Assembly (NCBI GenBank): GCA_030704615.1
Contig: CM060733.1
Span: forward strand, 72,790,001 to 72,854,000
Length of the DNA stretch: 64,000 nt
DNA from: Takakia lepidozioides
Lineage: Eukaryota > Streptophyta > Takakiopsida > Takakiales > Takakiaceae
Direction of reading: 5' to 3'
The first letter of the stretch is position 1; the number at the start of each line of letters is the position of its first letter. Under the pieces are notes generated by a model that was given only the letters and a program-made list of their open reading frames with translations, searched no databases and had not been told where the DNA came from. The translations under genes were made by a program, and so were the position numbers. Shown here piece by piece: positions 1-10,599 of the stretch.

Positions 1-585
1 CAATGGGTGACAACCAAGTTGTATACTCTATTGGGTATATAAACTTAGCCTCAGCCAACTTCTTTATCTCTTCTCCAACCTTCTGTGCGTAGTTGGGATT
101 CATTCTATACCTCGCCTGCTTGATTGGCACTGACCCTGGTTCCAGTTCAATTTTATGCTGACAGACTTCAGGTGGTATCCCTTTTAGATCCTCATAGCTC
201 CAAGCAAATACATCTCTGTATTTGATGAACAAGCTTTTAGCTTCTTCGAAGAATTCCGGCTCCAAATCAGCTCCTACTTTCACCATCCTTGGTTCCTCCG
301 AGTTCCCACATTTACTTCTCTCACCTGCTCATCAGCTGTGATTGTCCAACCAGTCACCACTTCATCCTGTAAGCTCACAGTGGCTGGTTCTTCTAGGATT
401 TCTATTTCTCCTTCTCTTTCTTCATAGAAATGTGATGGGTAAATGCTGGTTTCTTCTTCCGTTGGTGTTGCTGTCACTACACCACAGCAGATACCTCTCA
501 AACAACTTAGGCTTTCCAGCCGCATCTCTGCAACTTGCTCCCACTCTGGGTGTGCAGCAAATAGGGTAGCTTCCTGCTCCTCATC
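1..585 (-). pseudogene. Ty3/Gypsy pol: protease-RT linker and start of reverse transcriptase (partial)
   Basis: Read on the minus strand, positions 585 to 290 continue the gag-protease protein in another frame (AAHPEWEQVAEMRLES is visible). From about 310 to 1 a third frame encodes the usual linker into a Gypsy reverse transcriptase: FAWSYEDLKGIPPEVCQHKI, then KQARYRMNPNY and YTTWLSPI, which begins the RT fingers. The catalytic YxDD motif would lie beyond the left edge. At least two frame changes, near 580 and near 300, separate these parts from gag. The one near 580 looks like loss of a single G. The copy is therefore probably dead, although a sequencing or assembly indel cannot be excluded. 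Confidence 0.8.
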
Positions 586-3542
586 CAGTCCTCCCTCCAG
601 TCATACTCTCTGACTCCTCGAGGTCTTCTTGTAGCAGGTAATCTACTAGATTTCTTTGTGGTAATTTGTATCTCGTGCATCCCATTATGCACAGTTAGTA
701 ACTGAGAATTCCAGTCATGGAATACCCTGGCCTGTTTCAGCCACGGACGTCCCAATAATAAGGAATAAGCCTCCATGACTTCATCCATTTTTAATACAGT
801 TACTGTGATCATAAAGATCATTTTCTGTATCTGTATCTTAACTCCTCTTATTAATCCCAATGGCTGTACACTTCTTTGATCTGCCATTGTTACTGTAAAT
901 GGGGCTGGTTTCATGTTACTTAGACCAAGCTTCTTCCTTAATTGGTCTGTCATGATATTTACTCCAGAACCACCATCTATCAGTACATCAGTTAGTTCTG
1001 TGCTTCCAATTCTCAATTGGATTACTGGCATAGAATCATCAAAGTCCATGACTGGTTCTCGCCCTTCCGGCTTCACATTATAACTGGTCACCTTGCTGTT
1101 CAGGTCTGTGTTTCCTGTTTCTTGGGCAATTCGATTGATTGCCTGATACAGCCTGTGCCTACAATAAGGTGCCACAGCTAATAGCTGTCCAATGGTAATT
1201 TCTGCTTTGGTCTGACATATTACTTCAGCCAAAGTCTCTTCATTACTTTGCATGTCTGCATCTTCTTTTCTCCTTTCTTCCTCACTCTCCTCTTTTTCTC
1301 CATCCGAATCAGAGGAATCTGCCACAGGAATATCAGTACTCTTTTGCATTTCCCTTATAGTATCTGCCACTTCCTTGTGCAGTTCCTTCTCATCCTTCCA
1401 AGTCTCTTCATCTTCAGGCATATCATTGCCACTTCCAGTCTCATCTTCTTCCTCTTCTACTGGAGGTATTAGTTTAGCTTTACTTCTTGTTACTATCATT
1501 GTACTTACTTCTGGTACAACACATGGCCTAACCATGTGAGCTGCCACCACTGGGCCCTCATTCACAGGAGCTCTCATCTCATTCTGGTGTCTTATCCAGA
1601 ATGAACAGGCTGCCTTGCGATGTCCTGGCTGATTACAATAGTAACATAGCTCTTCACCATTGGGTCCTCGCCCTTGGTCTGGTCTTGGATTATTTCTATA
1701 ATCCTGATTCCCGGGCTGGTAATTCCCCCTCGGATTACCCTGATAGTTGCCTCTGGAATTTCCTTGGTAATTCCCTCTTGAATTACCTCTTCCTTCCATG
1801 CCATTGTTATAACCACCAGACCTACCATAGTGGTCCTGATCATTGCTTCTTCTTGGCTGGGGTTGCACCTGATGCACCCTCACTTGCCTAGGTTCTCTGG
1901 CAGCTGTCCTTCTGTTGTAGTAACAATTCTCAGTAGAATGGTTATCCATTTTACAGATAGTACAGTGTTTCTCCTTCATGTGGCATTCTGTAGTGGTATG
2001 GCCTTCATTCTGGCACTTTGCACACCATACACCCTTCCTCCAATGTGTTGCAGCCTCTGTGGCATACTTCTTCAAGATTTCTTCCAATCTTTTCTCATAG
2101 TTATCCCTCTTCAACTTTTCCTTTCTCTTACTCTTTCTTTTTAGTTCTTGCTCTTCTTCTTCATCTGACTCATCTTCAGAGTCCTCATCTTCCTTTTTCT
2201 CTCTCCTGAGCATTCCCAATTGCTCAATTCTGTTCGCAGTTTCAAATGCCTCCTCCACTGTATTATGGGGTAACATATCCACTTTCTTCTGCAACTCTGG
2301 TCTTAGTCCACTCACAAACCAAGTCTTCTGTAAACCGGGTGCTGGTACTGCAGCCAGCTTTTTCATCATCAATTCCATCTTCTCCATATACTCTTCAACA
2401 GTTTCATGCTTCTTCTGCTTCAGCTGTTGTAAACTTCCATACACTTCATCCTCAGTTTTACTTGTCCTGAACCTATTTCGAAATGCTGTATTCAAGCCAT
2501 TCCAGGTTAGGAAATGATTATCAGGGAATCTTGCATACCATTCACTTGCTTTCTTGATAAGTGAACAAGGAAACAGTCTCATCTTGGCATCATCGCCATT
2601 CTCATTGTTCACTATACACATGTGCTCAAATTGGCTAATGTGTACATCGGGATCCCCTTTTCCTGAATATATTGGAAAGGGTGGTTTTGCCCGTGTTGGT
2701 TGTAACGCCATCTGTGGCCCTACCTTCTGCCCACTGACAGGTGCTGGCACCCTTGCTGGTGCTGGTCCTTCTGGACCTGTTGTTTTTGTGGTGGATCTTC
2801 CACCAAGTGGTGGCCCTTGAGCACTCCCTGCTTCTGGCCCCACGATATTCACAGTATTCCCAGCTTCAGTTGCACTACTTCCCACACTCCCTGTCCCCCC
2901 AGAGCCAGATCCAGGCAGCCCGCCTGATCCCCCTGAGCCGACACCTTCGTTGGCCTGTGATCCAAGTGCTCCACTTGATCCAGGTCCAACGGGTTGGGAT
3001 GTCCTGGTTGTAGTCTCAACCTCAGCTGTTGGGTCTACTTCTTCATATTCTTCCTCTTCCAATTTCTTCTCTCTGTTTTCATCATTCAAGTTCTGCCCTT
3101 GGGTTTCTTCTTCACTCATGTAACTCAACTGTAATGGTGTTGGAGAGTCTGAACTCTCCGTTGGCTCTGCCACATCCTCATCTCCTTCTTCATCTTCTGC
3201 TTCAGAAACTGGAGTTCCTGCTTTTGGTGTTCCATGCCAACTTTTATCAAAGATTTCTGTCAAATCTTTTATCCAAGGATGTACCTCAGATCTTTCACCT
3301 CTTGATTGATCTTCTTCCTGTACCAATTCCCTTAATCTTTCTTGCAAAGAAACAGAAGGAGTGGCATCCAACTCTAGTTCTTCCGGTATAGGTGATGCAC
3401 TTTTTGATCTTGATGGTGTGAGAGGTCCAGATGATTCCCCTATGTCTATTCCTCTCTCCCAAAGATATGGATAATTAGCTTTCAGATAGCTTTCCCTTTT
3501 TAATGAATATCTTTGTCGTCTAGCTTCTCTTTCATCACTCAT
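507..3542 (-). CDS. gag: Ty3/Gypsy Gag-protease polyprotein
   Basis: A 1011-codon ORF. Residues 1-285 are acidic and Ser/Gly-rich with no recognised fold. About 287-450 is a Retrotrans_gag capsid domain (FPIYSGKGDPDVHISQFEHM, later EWYARFPDNHFLTW and VEEYMEKMELMMKKL). Zinc knuckles follow: C-AKC-QNEGH-TTTEC near 505, C-TIC-KMDNH-STENC, and the canonical C-YYC-NQPGH-RKAAC near 640, separated by an Arg/Asn/Gly-rich RNA-binding stretch. A retropepsin-like domain lies at 850-960 with the active-site motif LIDGGSGVN and the later LLGRPWLKQ. Gag packages element RNA and the protease cuts the polyprotein. The C-terminus ends out of frame, and pol continues in another frame. The start is the first ATG, 22 bp beyond the end of the upstream ORF. 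Confidence 0.9.
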   Translation of the reverse strand: MSDEREARRQRYSLKRESYLKANYPYLWERGIDIGESSGPLTPSRSKSASPIPEELELDATPSVSLQERLRELVQEEDQSRGERSEVHPWIKDLTEIFDKSWHGTPKAGTPVSEAEDEEGDEDVAEPTESSDSPTPLQLSYMSEEETQGQNLNDENREKKLEEEEYEEVDPTAEVETTTRTSQPVGPGSSGALGSQANEGVGSGGSGGLPGSGSGGTGSVGSSATEAGNTVNIVGPEAGSAQGPPLGGRSTTKTTGPEGPAPARVPAPVSGQKVGPQMALQPTRAKPPFPIYSGKGDPDVHISQFEHMCIVNNENGDDAKMRLFPCSLIKKASEWYARFPDNHFLTWNGLNTAFRNRFRTSKTEDEVYGSLQQLKQKKHETVEEYMEKMELMMKKLAAVPAPGLQKTWFVSGLRPELQKKVDMLPHNTVEEAFETANRIEQLGMLRREKKEDEDSEDESDEEEEQELKRKSKRKEKLKRDNYEKRLEEILKKYATEAATHWRKGVWCAKCQNEGHTTTECHMKEKHCTICKMDNHSTENCYYNRRTAAREPRQVRVHQVQPQPRRSNDQDHYGRSGGYNNGMEGRGNSRGNYQGNSRGNYQGNPRGNYQPGNQDYRNNPRPDQGRGPNGEELCYYCNQPGHRKAACSFWIRHQNEMRAPVNEGPVVAAHMVRPCVVPEVSTMIVTRSKAKLIPPVEEEEDETGSGNDMPEDEETWKDEKELHKEVADTIREMQKSTDIPVADSSDSDGEKEESEEERRKEDADMQSNEETLAEVICQTKAEITIGQLLAVAPYCRHRLYQAINRIAQETGNTDLNSKVTSYNVKPEGREPVMDFDDSMPVIQLRIGSTELTDVLIDGGSGVNIMTDQLRKKLGLSNMKPAPFTVTMADQRSVQPLGLIRGVKIQIQKMIFMITVTVLKMDEVMEAYSLLLGRPWLKQARVFHDWNSQLLTVHNGMHEIQITTKKSSRLPATRRPRGVREYDWREDWMRSRKLPYLLHTQSGSKLQRCGWKA

Positions 3543-3564
3543 GTCCCATGTCTTTCATTTCTTT

Positions 3565-4260
3565 TTAATGTGGCAATAACCAAAACTCTCTTCTGTAATA
3601 TCTCTCGTATATGCCTGGATTTCTTTCAAGCTTCAATGCACCCTTGGCTATACTTGAAGTCTCCGTTACCATATAACCATATGGCAAACAAGTCTGAAAA
3701 GCTGTTCTTGGTGTGAGTTTGATCCACAAAATATCCTTTGGAATCCAATTCTTTACCAGTACAAGCTCTTCATGCATATGAGTATAAACATTCACCTTTC
3801 TTTCTTCCCAGCCTTCAAACTCTACTCGTTTAATGGATAGCAATGCTATCACATAAACCAATGTTGGTAACCAACGTGCTCTTCCTCTACAGGCTACTTG
3901 ATAAATCTTTATCACTCCTTTCTCCAGACCCCATTCTGGATCAGCATCATGCACTCGTTTAAGAATATTTTCTTTACATCCGTCTGGCAATTCCAAGAAC
4001 CTTTGAAAGAACTGTTTGGACAATCTTTCTTCCTTCGTTTCACAGGGAATTTGATTCACTTCAAATTCTTTAATGGTCCAACCACCATGATCCCACCAGA
4101 TGCCTGTCACATCTGGTTGTTCATGTCCCAGTTCCCCAGTATGGTCGCCAAATGTCGCGCGGCTTTTACTCACCCATCCCTTCGCTATCCGAGGCGGAAA
4201 CTCCAAGATAGAAGAGTTGGAAATCTCTAAGTACTCAGCCCGCGCAGAACAATCAGTCAT
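3565..4260 (-). CDS. Extra ORF upstream of gag, unknown function
   Basis: A 231-codon ORF on the same strand as gag, ending 22 bp before the gag start codon. I do not recognise a domain. It is Trp-rich (GIWWDHGGWTIKEFEV, LVKNWIPKDILWIKL), with a middle part that could be helical (FFQRFLELPDGCKENIL). No signal peptide, zinc motif or clear membrane segment is visible. Its position between the presumed 5' LTR/leader and gag, and the tight spacing, suggest it is part of the retroelement. Most Ty3/Gypsy elements have nothing here. It could instead be a captured host gene fragment. That it is coding rests on its uninterrupted length in a region where neighbouring frames are broken. Confidence 0.55.
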   Translation of the reverse strand: MTDCSARAEYLEISNSSILEFPPRIAKGWVSKSRATFGDHTGELGHEQPDVTGIWWDHGGWTIKEFEVNQIPCETKEERLSKQFFQRFLELPDGCKENILKRVHDADPEWGLEKGVIKIYQVACRGRARWLPTLVYVIALLSIKRVEFEGWEERKVNVYTHMHEELVLVKNWIPKDILWIKLTPRTAFQTCLPYGYMVTETSSIAKGALKLERNPGIYERYYRREFWLLPH

Positions 4261-4740
4261 GACCTACAGCTAGTGTATCATGGGGGTGTTTCCTATTTGT
4301 TTCCCTTTTCGCATTCATCTTAGCTACCTTACCATTGATAATTACGTATTAGTTTCCTTCACTCCTCCATTCAATCCACAGCTTCACTCAGATCTCTCTA
4401 CACAGTGTGATTGTATCGTATAAATATCAGATTATGATTTATCAGGTATCAGGCCGAAGCCATTGTATCTCTATTCTCCTCTACAATATCCCTACGGCTT
4501 TGCATCTAACAAGCATCTACTAATCCTCCTTCATCGTGCTCTCCGATCTCCGCTTCCGCCTGACTCCCAAGTCCTCCCCGAATAATGATCTCATCATAAT
4601 CCCCGTTCTTCCCTTTATCCTCCTATCCGCGGTTCTAACCGTTTCCCTCTCTAACCGTCGTATGTGAACTAACATGTTCCCTTCTCTGGTGTTGTTCCCC
4701 ACAGTCGTTCCCTGTCCTACTCTTCGTTCCCTATTATCGT
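4261..4740. other. Non-coding stretch, probable leader/LTR of the Gypsy element
   Basis: No ORF or RNA gene seen. It lies directly upstream of the minus-strand ORF pair, where a 5' LTR and primer-binding site would be expected. I could not identify matching LTR ends because the other LTR would lie outside the window. Confidence 0.3.
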
Positions 4741-5030
4741 GACAGCTGTGTCAAGCGGTGACTGGCTGTGTTTGGCTGTGTCGGGCTGTGACTGGCTGTG
4801 TGGCTATGCCGGGCTGTGACTGGCTGTGTGGGCTGTGTCTGCTGTGACGACTGTGACGGGCTGTGTGGGCTGTGTGGGCTGTGACGGCTGTGACGGGCTG
4901 TGTTGGCTGTGACGGCTGTGTGGGCTGTGTGGGCTGTGACGGCTGTGTCGGGCTGTGTGGGCTGGCTGTGTGGGCTGTGTGGGCTGTGACGGCTGTGACG
5001 GGCTGTGACGGCTGTGTGGGCTGTGTAACC
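4741..5030. repeat. GGCTGTG minisatellite
   Basis: About 290 bp built almost wholly from 7-10 bp variants of GGCTGTG(TG/AC), such as GGCTGTGACGGCTGTGTGGG. The plus strand is very G-rich and nearly A-free. All frames read as Cys/Gly/Val or Pro/Ser/His repeats, so ORFs here are by-products. Confidence 0.95.
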
Positions 5031-5142
5031 CCCTTCTACAGTGCTCTGCTGTCACCCCTAAGGTTCCTGTTTGTCTCAGTCTGTGCAAAAATTAAGGGTA
5101 CCCTACAGATCCCGTATAAGTGTCTAAGTCCCCTACAGTCCT

Positions 5143-5833
5143 CTAACAGACCGGGGTGACACTTTTTGGTGTCCACCTTGCCACAACATTCTCTGTGGTC
5201 TTCCCTCTTGTGGCAAGGACCACCATACATCCACTGTCATCCAGGAGCATCCCCGCCAGCCTAAACCCGACTCTCCAGTAGTCCTCCGTAAACTTGTTCC
5301 AGGTGGGCACACCATCCAGGCCCTCCAACAGCTCCCCATCTGGAATATCGAGGAGAATCATATTGCAGGCTCTCTCCACCTCAACCCCCCGAGTGCTCTT
5401 GCAATCCGTGCTCACAGCCGTGAAGAATTCCATCATGGCTTCCAAACCAGGGGTGTCTTTAGGCTCTGTAGTAGCAGCCCTCTTCTTGGCTTTCCCCTTC
5501 AGCTCCTCCAGAGACTTGCTGTGTGCCACCTTCTTCGCCCTGGCAGCCAGAGCATCAAGAAAGCTCTCATTGACGCATTGGATGATAGTTGGGGATTCTA
5601 ACTTTGGCCTTTGCGGAAACGTCACCGCCAAATACCGCCATGTAGGCTCGCCCTCAAATGCCAACTTCTTGGCAGAGCCAGTCCCAGTCCGAACTGACTT
5701 GGGAACCCGGATGACCGGTGACTTGGTAGTAGCAGCAGTAGTCGCAGGACCTTGCACAAAGTCGTCGTCGGAGTCACTCCCTTGGGACCCCTCCTGCACC
5801 TCCTCTAGTGCCCCGGTGGTTTTCTGTTTTTTG
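5143..5833 (-). pseudogene. Hypothetical protein fragment
   Basis: An open frame of 218 codons (5799 to 5143), extendable upstream to a TAG near 5836 through a basic stretch (KVTPKKQKTTGALEEVQEGS). It has an Asp/Ser-rich N-terminus, a Lys/Ala-rich helical middle (AKKVAHSKSLEELKGKAKKR), and an ordered C-terminus (DYWRVGFRLAGMLLDDSGCM, then VVLATRGKTTENVV). I do not recognise the family. The amino-acid composition looks like real protein, but there is no identified promoter, intron or start, and it lies between repeats, so it is probably part of a mobile element or a decayed gene. Confidence 0.4.
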
Positions 5834-5836
5834 GGG

Positions 5837-6245
5837 GTTACTTTACTCCCCTATTTCCGTGTCCTTTTCATTTGTCCTTTATTCTTCTCATTCAATTTCT
5901 CCTGAATACCTGCCTAAGCAAGCTCTGCCGCTTTCCTGGACTTGACAAGCGCTTTTGCCTCCTTTGGACCCAGCGGAGGCAGCGGAGCTCGGTTTGGTCG
6001 GGCCTCCGCATCCAGCTTCAATTGGAACTCGGATGAGTCGAGCGAGCCGGGCGGAAGGTCCACATACCAAGGGCAGTCGCGCAAATGCTCCAAATGTCAC
6101 TCCTTCACGATAACGTCAGTGTACATGGAGTCAGCTCCAGGGTTCCTCCATGCGAGGAAGAATGGCGGCTGGAAGGACAGATGACCTTTCTCCAACAGGG
6201 AGAACTTACAGTACCTGCATTCAAAAAACACAGACAGAATCACAT
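5837..6245. other. Unassigned stretch
   Basis: Short overlapping ORFs on both strands but no recognisable protein, RNA gene or repeat. Confidence 0.4.
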
Positions 6246-6705
6246 CCATTTTTCCAGACTGGGTCCGAAAATGGCTAAGTCCCAGATCTGACTGGGCCCG
6301 GAACTGGAAAAATGGCGCCGAATTTCCAGAATATGTGCCATCCGCCCCAGGGACTTAGCCATTTTCGGACCCTGTACTGGAAAAATGGCGCCATTTTTCC
6401 AGTACAGGGTCCGAAAATGGCTAAGTCCCAGAAATGACTGGGCCTGGAACTGGAAAAATGGCGCCGAATTTCCAGATATTATGCCATCCGCCCCAGGGAC
6501 TTAGCCATTTTCAGACCCTGTACTGGAAAATTGGCGCCATTTTTCCAGTACAGGGTCCGAAAATGGCTAAGTCCCGGAACTGACTGGGCCCGGAACTGGA
6601 AAAATGACGCCGAATTTCCAAACTGTGCCAGCCACCCCCGGGGCTTAGCCATCCGCCCCATGGCCGGAACAGGAAATTCGGCGCCATTTTTCTAGGGGCT
6701 TCACA
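6246..6705. repeat. Foldback tandem repeat, about 145-bp unit with GGCGCC hairpins
   Basis: Three units starting near 6248, 6391 and 6538. Each contains CAGTACAGGGTCCGAAAATG and, further on, its reverse complement, so each unit folds on itself. Two short hairpins with the core TGGAAAAATGGCGCC and a complementary TTTCCA arm lie in each unit. The core resembles that of the 96-bp satellites although the flanking sequence is different. Confidence 0.85.
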
Positions 6706-7184
6706 ACTAATTTTCATGCGCCACATAAGGCAACTTACATCCTGGAAATGTAGGGACTACAATGGCCACGGATCAAAGAAAGGCAACGCGTATGTACCTG
6801 TACAGAAGGCGCGTTGCCGCTTTGTCGCCGTTCGGCTGGTCGGCATTGCCGCATTGCCGCCCGTAGTACAAAGGCTTCAGTTTGCGACGCGGTCTGGATG
6901 TGGGGTTTCTCTCAAGAGAGCCACGCCCTTCTCCACACGGCATACGTCCGAGTAAAAGAAAAAATCTCCCGCAGAATACGTGCGTACATGCCTCGAATGG
7001 AACTTCATCCACCCGTCACATCAGGTGTCGAAGGCATATCCGGGAAGCAAGCGCGGTATCCGTGTGGAACGTCCGGTTCAAAACAGACGGCGGAGGACAT
7101 TTAATGCGCAACTGCGCCCTTAAATGTAGGTATGGAGTCGCCCACAGGCGCCACCTGGCCCACCCTCCCCCCGAGACTTCATCA
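6706..7184. other. Unassigned GC-rich stretch
   Basis: Overlapping short ORFs in several frames, rich in CpG. No recognised protein or RNA gene. Confidence 0.4.
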
Positions 7185-7520
7185 ACAGCCCGCTGGATGG
7201 AAAAAAACGACGCCAAATTTCCATTCAGCGGATGAAGTGGGACGCACCGTGGCCCTCCCTCCGCCCGAGACGTTCTCATCCAGAAGCAGCCGGATGGAAA
7301 ACCGGCGCTGAATTTCCATCCTGCAGGCAAGCGGGAGCGCGGCCGGATGGAAAACCGGCACCGAATTTCCATCTTGCAGGTAACCCGGAGTGCTGCAGGA
7401 TGGAAAACCGGCGCCGAATTTCCATCGTGCAAGTAAACCGGAGCGCTGCAGGATGGAAAACTGGCGCCGAATTTCCATCCTGCAAGTAAATCGGTCCACC
7501 TCATGGATGGAAATCCGACA
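7185..7520. repeat. 53-bp tandem repeat of hairpins
   Basis: Units start at GGATGG near 7292, 7345, 7398 and 7451 (53-bp spacing), with a looser one near 7195. Each contains a left arm GGATGGAAA, a core CCGGCGCCGAA, and a right arm TTTCCATC plus complementary flanks; for example GCAGGATGG pairs with CCATCCTGC at 7447-7482. Protein frames across it are by-products. Confidence 0.85.
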
Positions 7521-7629
7521 CCGAATTTGTCTCTACCGGACGACATTGGTGGGCATAACGTGCCAAAAAGTGGACCGCAGGCGAAAAACTCTAAGTTGAG
7601 TGACTGATTAGACAAAAAAACGCGAAAAA

Positions 7630-9095
7630 CGAATCAAAATTGTTGATGAAGGGTCGATACGGGCGTCTGTTGATGGATATTCGGCGCCGTTTTTCCATCC
7701 TGCAGATGATCTCTTTTGGCCACTCCCCCCGAGACGACTCCATCCGTGCGGCCTTGGATGGAAATACGGCGCCGTTTTTCCATTCGAGGGATGTTCTCTG
7801 TCGGCTAGATGTCGGCCTCTCCCCCCGAGACGACTTCATCCGACGGGCCTCGAATGGAAATTCGGCGCCGTTTTTCCATTCGGGGGATGTTCTCTGTCGG
7901 CTAGGTGTCCGCCTCTCCCCCCGAGACGACTTCATCCGAACGGCCTCGGATGGAAATTCGGCGCCGTTTTTCCATCCGGGGGATGTTATCTGTCGGCCAG
8001 GTGTCGGCCTCTTCCCCCCGAGACGACTTCATCCGAACGGCCTCGGATGGAAATTCGGCGCCGTTTTTCCATCCGAGGGATGTTCTCTGTCGGGCAGGTG
8101 TCGTCCTCTCCCCACGAGACGACTTCATCCGAACGGCCTCGGATGGAAATTCGGCGCCGTTTTTTCATCCGACGGATATTCTTTGTCGGCCAGGTGTTGG
8201 CCTCTCCCCCCGAGACGACTTCATCCGACGGGCCTCGAATGGAAATTCGGCGCCGTTTTTCCATCCGGGGGATGTTCTCTGTCGGGCAGGTGTCGTCCTC
8301 TCCCCACGAGACGACTTCATCCGAACGGCCTCGGATGGAAATTCGGCGCCGTTTTTCCATGCGATGGATGTTCTCTGTCGGCCAGGTGTCGGCCTCTCCC
8401 CCCGAGACGACTTCATCCGACGAGCCTCGTATGGAAATTCGGTGCCGTTTTTCCATGCGATAGATGTTCTCTGTCGGCCAGGTGTCGGCCTCTCCCCCCG
8501 AGACCACTTCATCCGAACGGCCTCGGATGGAAATTCGGCGCCGTTTTTCCATCCGAGGGATATTCTCTGTCGGGCAGGTGTCGTCCTCTCCCCACGAGAC
8601 GACTTCATCCGAACAGCCTTGGATGGAAATTCGGCGCCGTTTTTCCATCCGATGGATATTCTCTGTCGGCCAGGTGTCGGCCTCTCCCCCCGAGACGACT
8701 TCATCCGACGGGCCTCGTATGGAAATTCGGCACCGTTTTGCCATCCGGGGGATATTCTCTATAGGCCAGGTGTCAGCCTCTACCCCCAAGACAACTTCAT
8801 CCGAACGGCCTCATTGGAGATTCGCCGCCGTTTTTCCATCCGAGGGATGTTCTCTGTCGGCCAGGTGTCGGCCTCTCCTCCGAGATGACTTCATCTGACG
8901 GGCCTCGTATTGAAATTCGGCGCCATTTTTCCATCCATGGGATGTTCTCTGTCGGCCAGGTGTCGGCCTCTCCCCCCGAAACAACTTCATCCGAATGGCC
9001 TCTAATGGAAATTCGGCGCCGTTTTTCCATCCGAGGGATATTCTCTGTCGGCCAGGTGTCGGCCTGTCCCCCTGAGACGACTTCATCCGACACGT
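7630..9095. repeat. 96-bp hairpin satellite, array 1 (about 15 units)
   Basis: The marker GAGACGAC recurs near 7731, 7827, 7923, 8020, 8116, 8212, 8308, 8404, 8500, 8596, 8692, 8788, 8882, 8978 and 9074, almost always 96 bp apart. Each unit has a hairpin (TCGGATGGAAATTCGGCGCC followed by a complementary arm ending TTTCCATCCGA), a GATGTTCTCTGTCGG spacer, and a pyrimidine tract before GAGACGACTTCATCC. Because 96 is divisible by three, long ORFs (up to 374 codons) stay open on both strands; I do not accept them as genes. The array ends just upstream of transposase copy 1. Confidence 0.95.
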
Positions 9096-9096
9096 T

Positions 9097-10442
9097 GGTT
9101 CCCATTGTCACAAATTGACGAGGGGTAACTCGCGGGAGGCTGCCCACGAGGCAGAGCAGCTCGTTCAAGAGGAGGTTAAGTTGAGACCTGGTGCCAAACC
9201 CAAACAAATACAGCTGCAGGCCGCCCATAAGATGGCATTGGCCAGAATTATGTCGGAAGACGGCTCCGACAGAGTTCCTCTCGATGAGAAGGAAATGGAG
9301 GCATTGCTGGAGTCGGTGTTCCACGTCTGTTCACCGAATGTCCGAAACCACATTGTCTCCTGCAAACAGAGAATTGGGCGTGGCTCGGATATGCACTCCA
9401 TTCTGGAGGTGAAGCGACGATGTGGATATGACTACATTCATGGAAGTAGATTTCCAGGACAAGGGACTGAGGCAGATCGTTGTTTCGTATTCAAAATGTC
9501 AACGTGTGGGGACTTGTTATACAGTTGGGTCATGTTCAACCATATCAAGCGAATTACAAATCACCAGTGGGTGACAATGGGTGCACATGTCTACGACACC
9601 CACTGCAGGATGCTAATGACAATTGTTATTTGTGAGATGAAAGGAGAAGACACACAATCGGAGATGCTTCTTTGGCAGGGAATAAACGAACAGATGGCCA
9701 GGGCAAGATTTCCCCCTCCCAATTTTCGTGGTTTCATGGCGGACAACGCACAAGCAAATTGGGCTGCCATCCAAAGGGTGTACGGGGAAGACCCCAATGT
9801 TCCGATGAAAAGCAAGGAGAGATCTTGTGGGTTCCATTTTCTACAGAGCTTGTCGCAGTACACAACCAGGCTCGTGGCGCCAGATTTCAGAGAGGAGCAC
9901 CGTTCCATGTGTCTTGCGTGGAAGTGTGCTCCCACCTTGGATGATGCAGAGACACAGTTTGCATGTATACGGGCTTGGTGGACAACGTCAGGTAGGTCAG
10001 TTGGCTAGCATGGTGGCATTATCGTTTCCTCCAGTTCGGTGACTATATGCGGGAGGTGAGTTGGACAAATTTGCGTCCCGTTGAATATTATGCTAGCTAC
10101 TCATTATTTGTAATTTGCTTGTAACCTGAACATGTGCATGTGCAGGAAATGTGTCTCAACTCCGACACCGACATGCCGACAACAAACATGGCCGAATCAG
10201 TACATTCTTCCTGGCGTGCCTCCTCTGCGGCGCATCTGGTGGACATCCTCACTGCCACAACGGAGGACATTGTCAGGTCAATTATGCAGCAATGCAGGTA
10301 CAACGAGTTCTTGAAAGGGAAACAGTGGGGCTTGGGGCCGGACAGGCAGGAAATGCTGATGCAGACTGCCTCCAGATCGAAGAATCCTCGCAAGTGGGCG
10401 GCAGCCTTGCGAGAGGGCCTTCAGGGCACGCCATTGCTTTGA
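9097..10442 (+). pseudogene. MULE-like transposase family, copy 1 (two exons, 5' truncated)
   Basis: An open frame without ATG starts at the satellite edge (HKLTRGNSREAAHEAEQ) and runs to about 9991. It then shifts frame and continues to a GT donor near 10056 (HYRFLQFGDYMRE). A second exon runs 10146-10442 (DMPTTNMAESVHSSWRASS) to a stop. A central GFMADNAQANWAAIQRVYG followed by CGFHFLQSL resembles the second catalytic Asp plus Cys/His of MULE-type DDE transposases; HVYDTHCRMLMTI could carry the first Asp. The assignment to MULE is by motif spacing only. The missing start and the frame break near 10000 indicate a decayed copy. It matches copies 2 and 3 in this window. Confidence 0.65.
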
Positions 10443-10599
10443 AGTGGCCAACACTTGAAAGGAGATGTTCACACCCGTCCATTGAGACGAAGACTTGACG
10501 AGGCACCTGGCGGAGAAGAGGATTCGTGGCGAGCTGACAAGAATATTCGCACGCTCCCTCGTGGTCCCGTGATGTTGCCCGAGGAGGTCTCGTCGAGCA

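Noticed and set aside
507-585. Programmed frameshift between gag and pol
   Set aside because: The shift looks like loss of a single G inside a conserved peptide and is followed by another shift near 300, so mutation is simpler; no slippery site was recognised.
4440-4475. Primer-binding-site-like GGTATCAGGCCGAAGCC
   Set aside because: It is on the plus strand, opposite to the element orientation, and matches initiator tRNA only partly.
7640-8888. ORFs of 374, 327 and 267 codons on both strands in the 96-bp array (and similar ones at 18.5-19.3 kb)
   Set aside because: The tandem period is a multiple of three, so frames stay open automatically; the peptides are repeats with no recognisable domain.
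7630-9095. CRISPR-like regular spacing
   Set aside because: The whole 96-bp unit is repeated, there are no unique spacers, no cas genes, and the context is eukaryotic.
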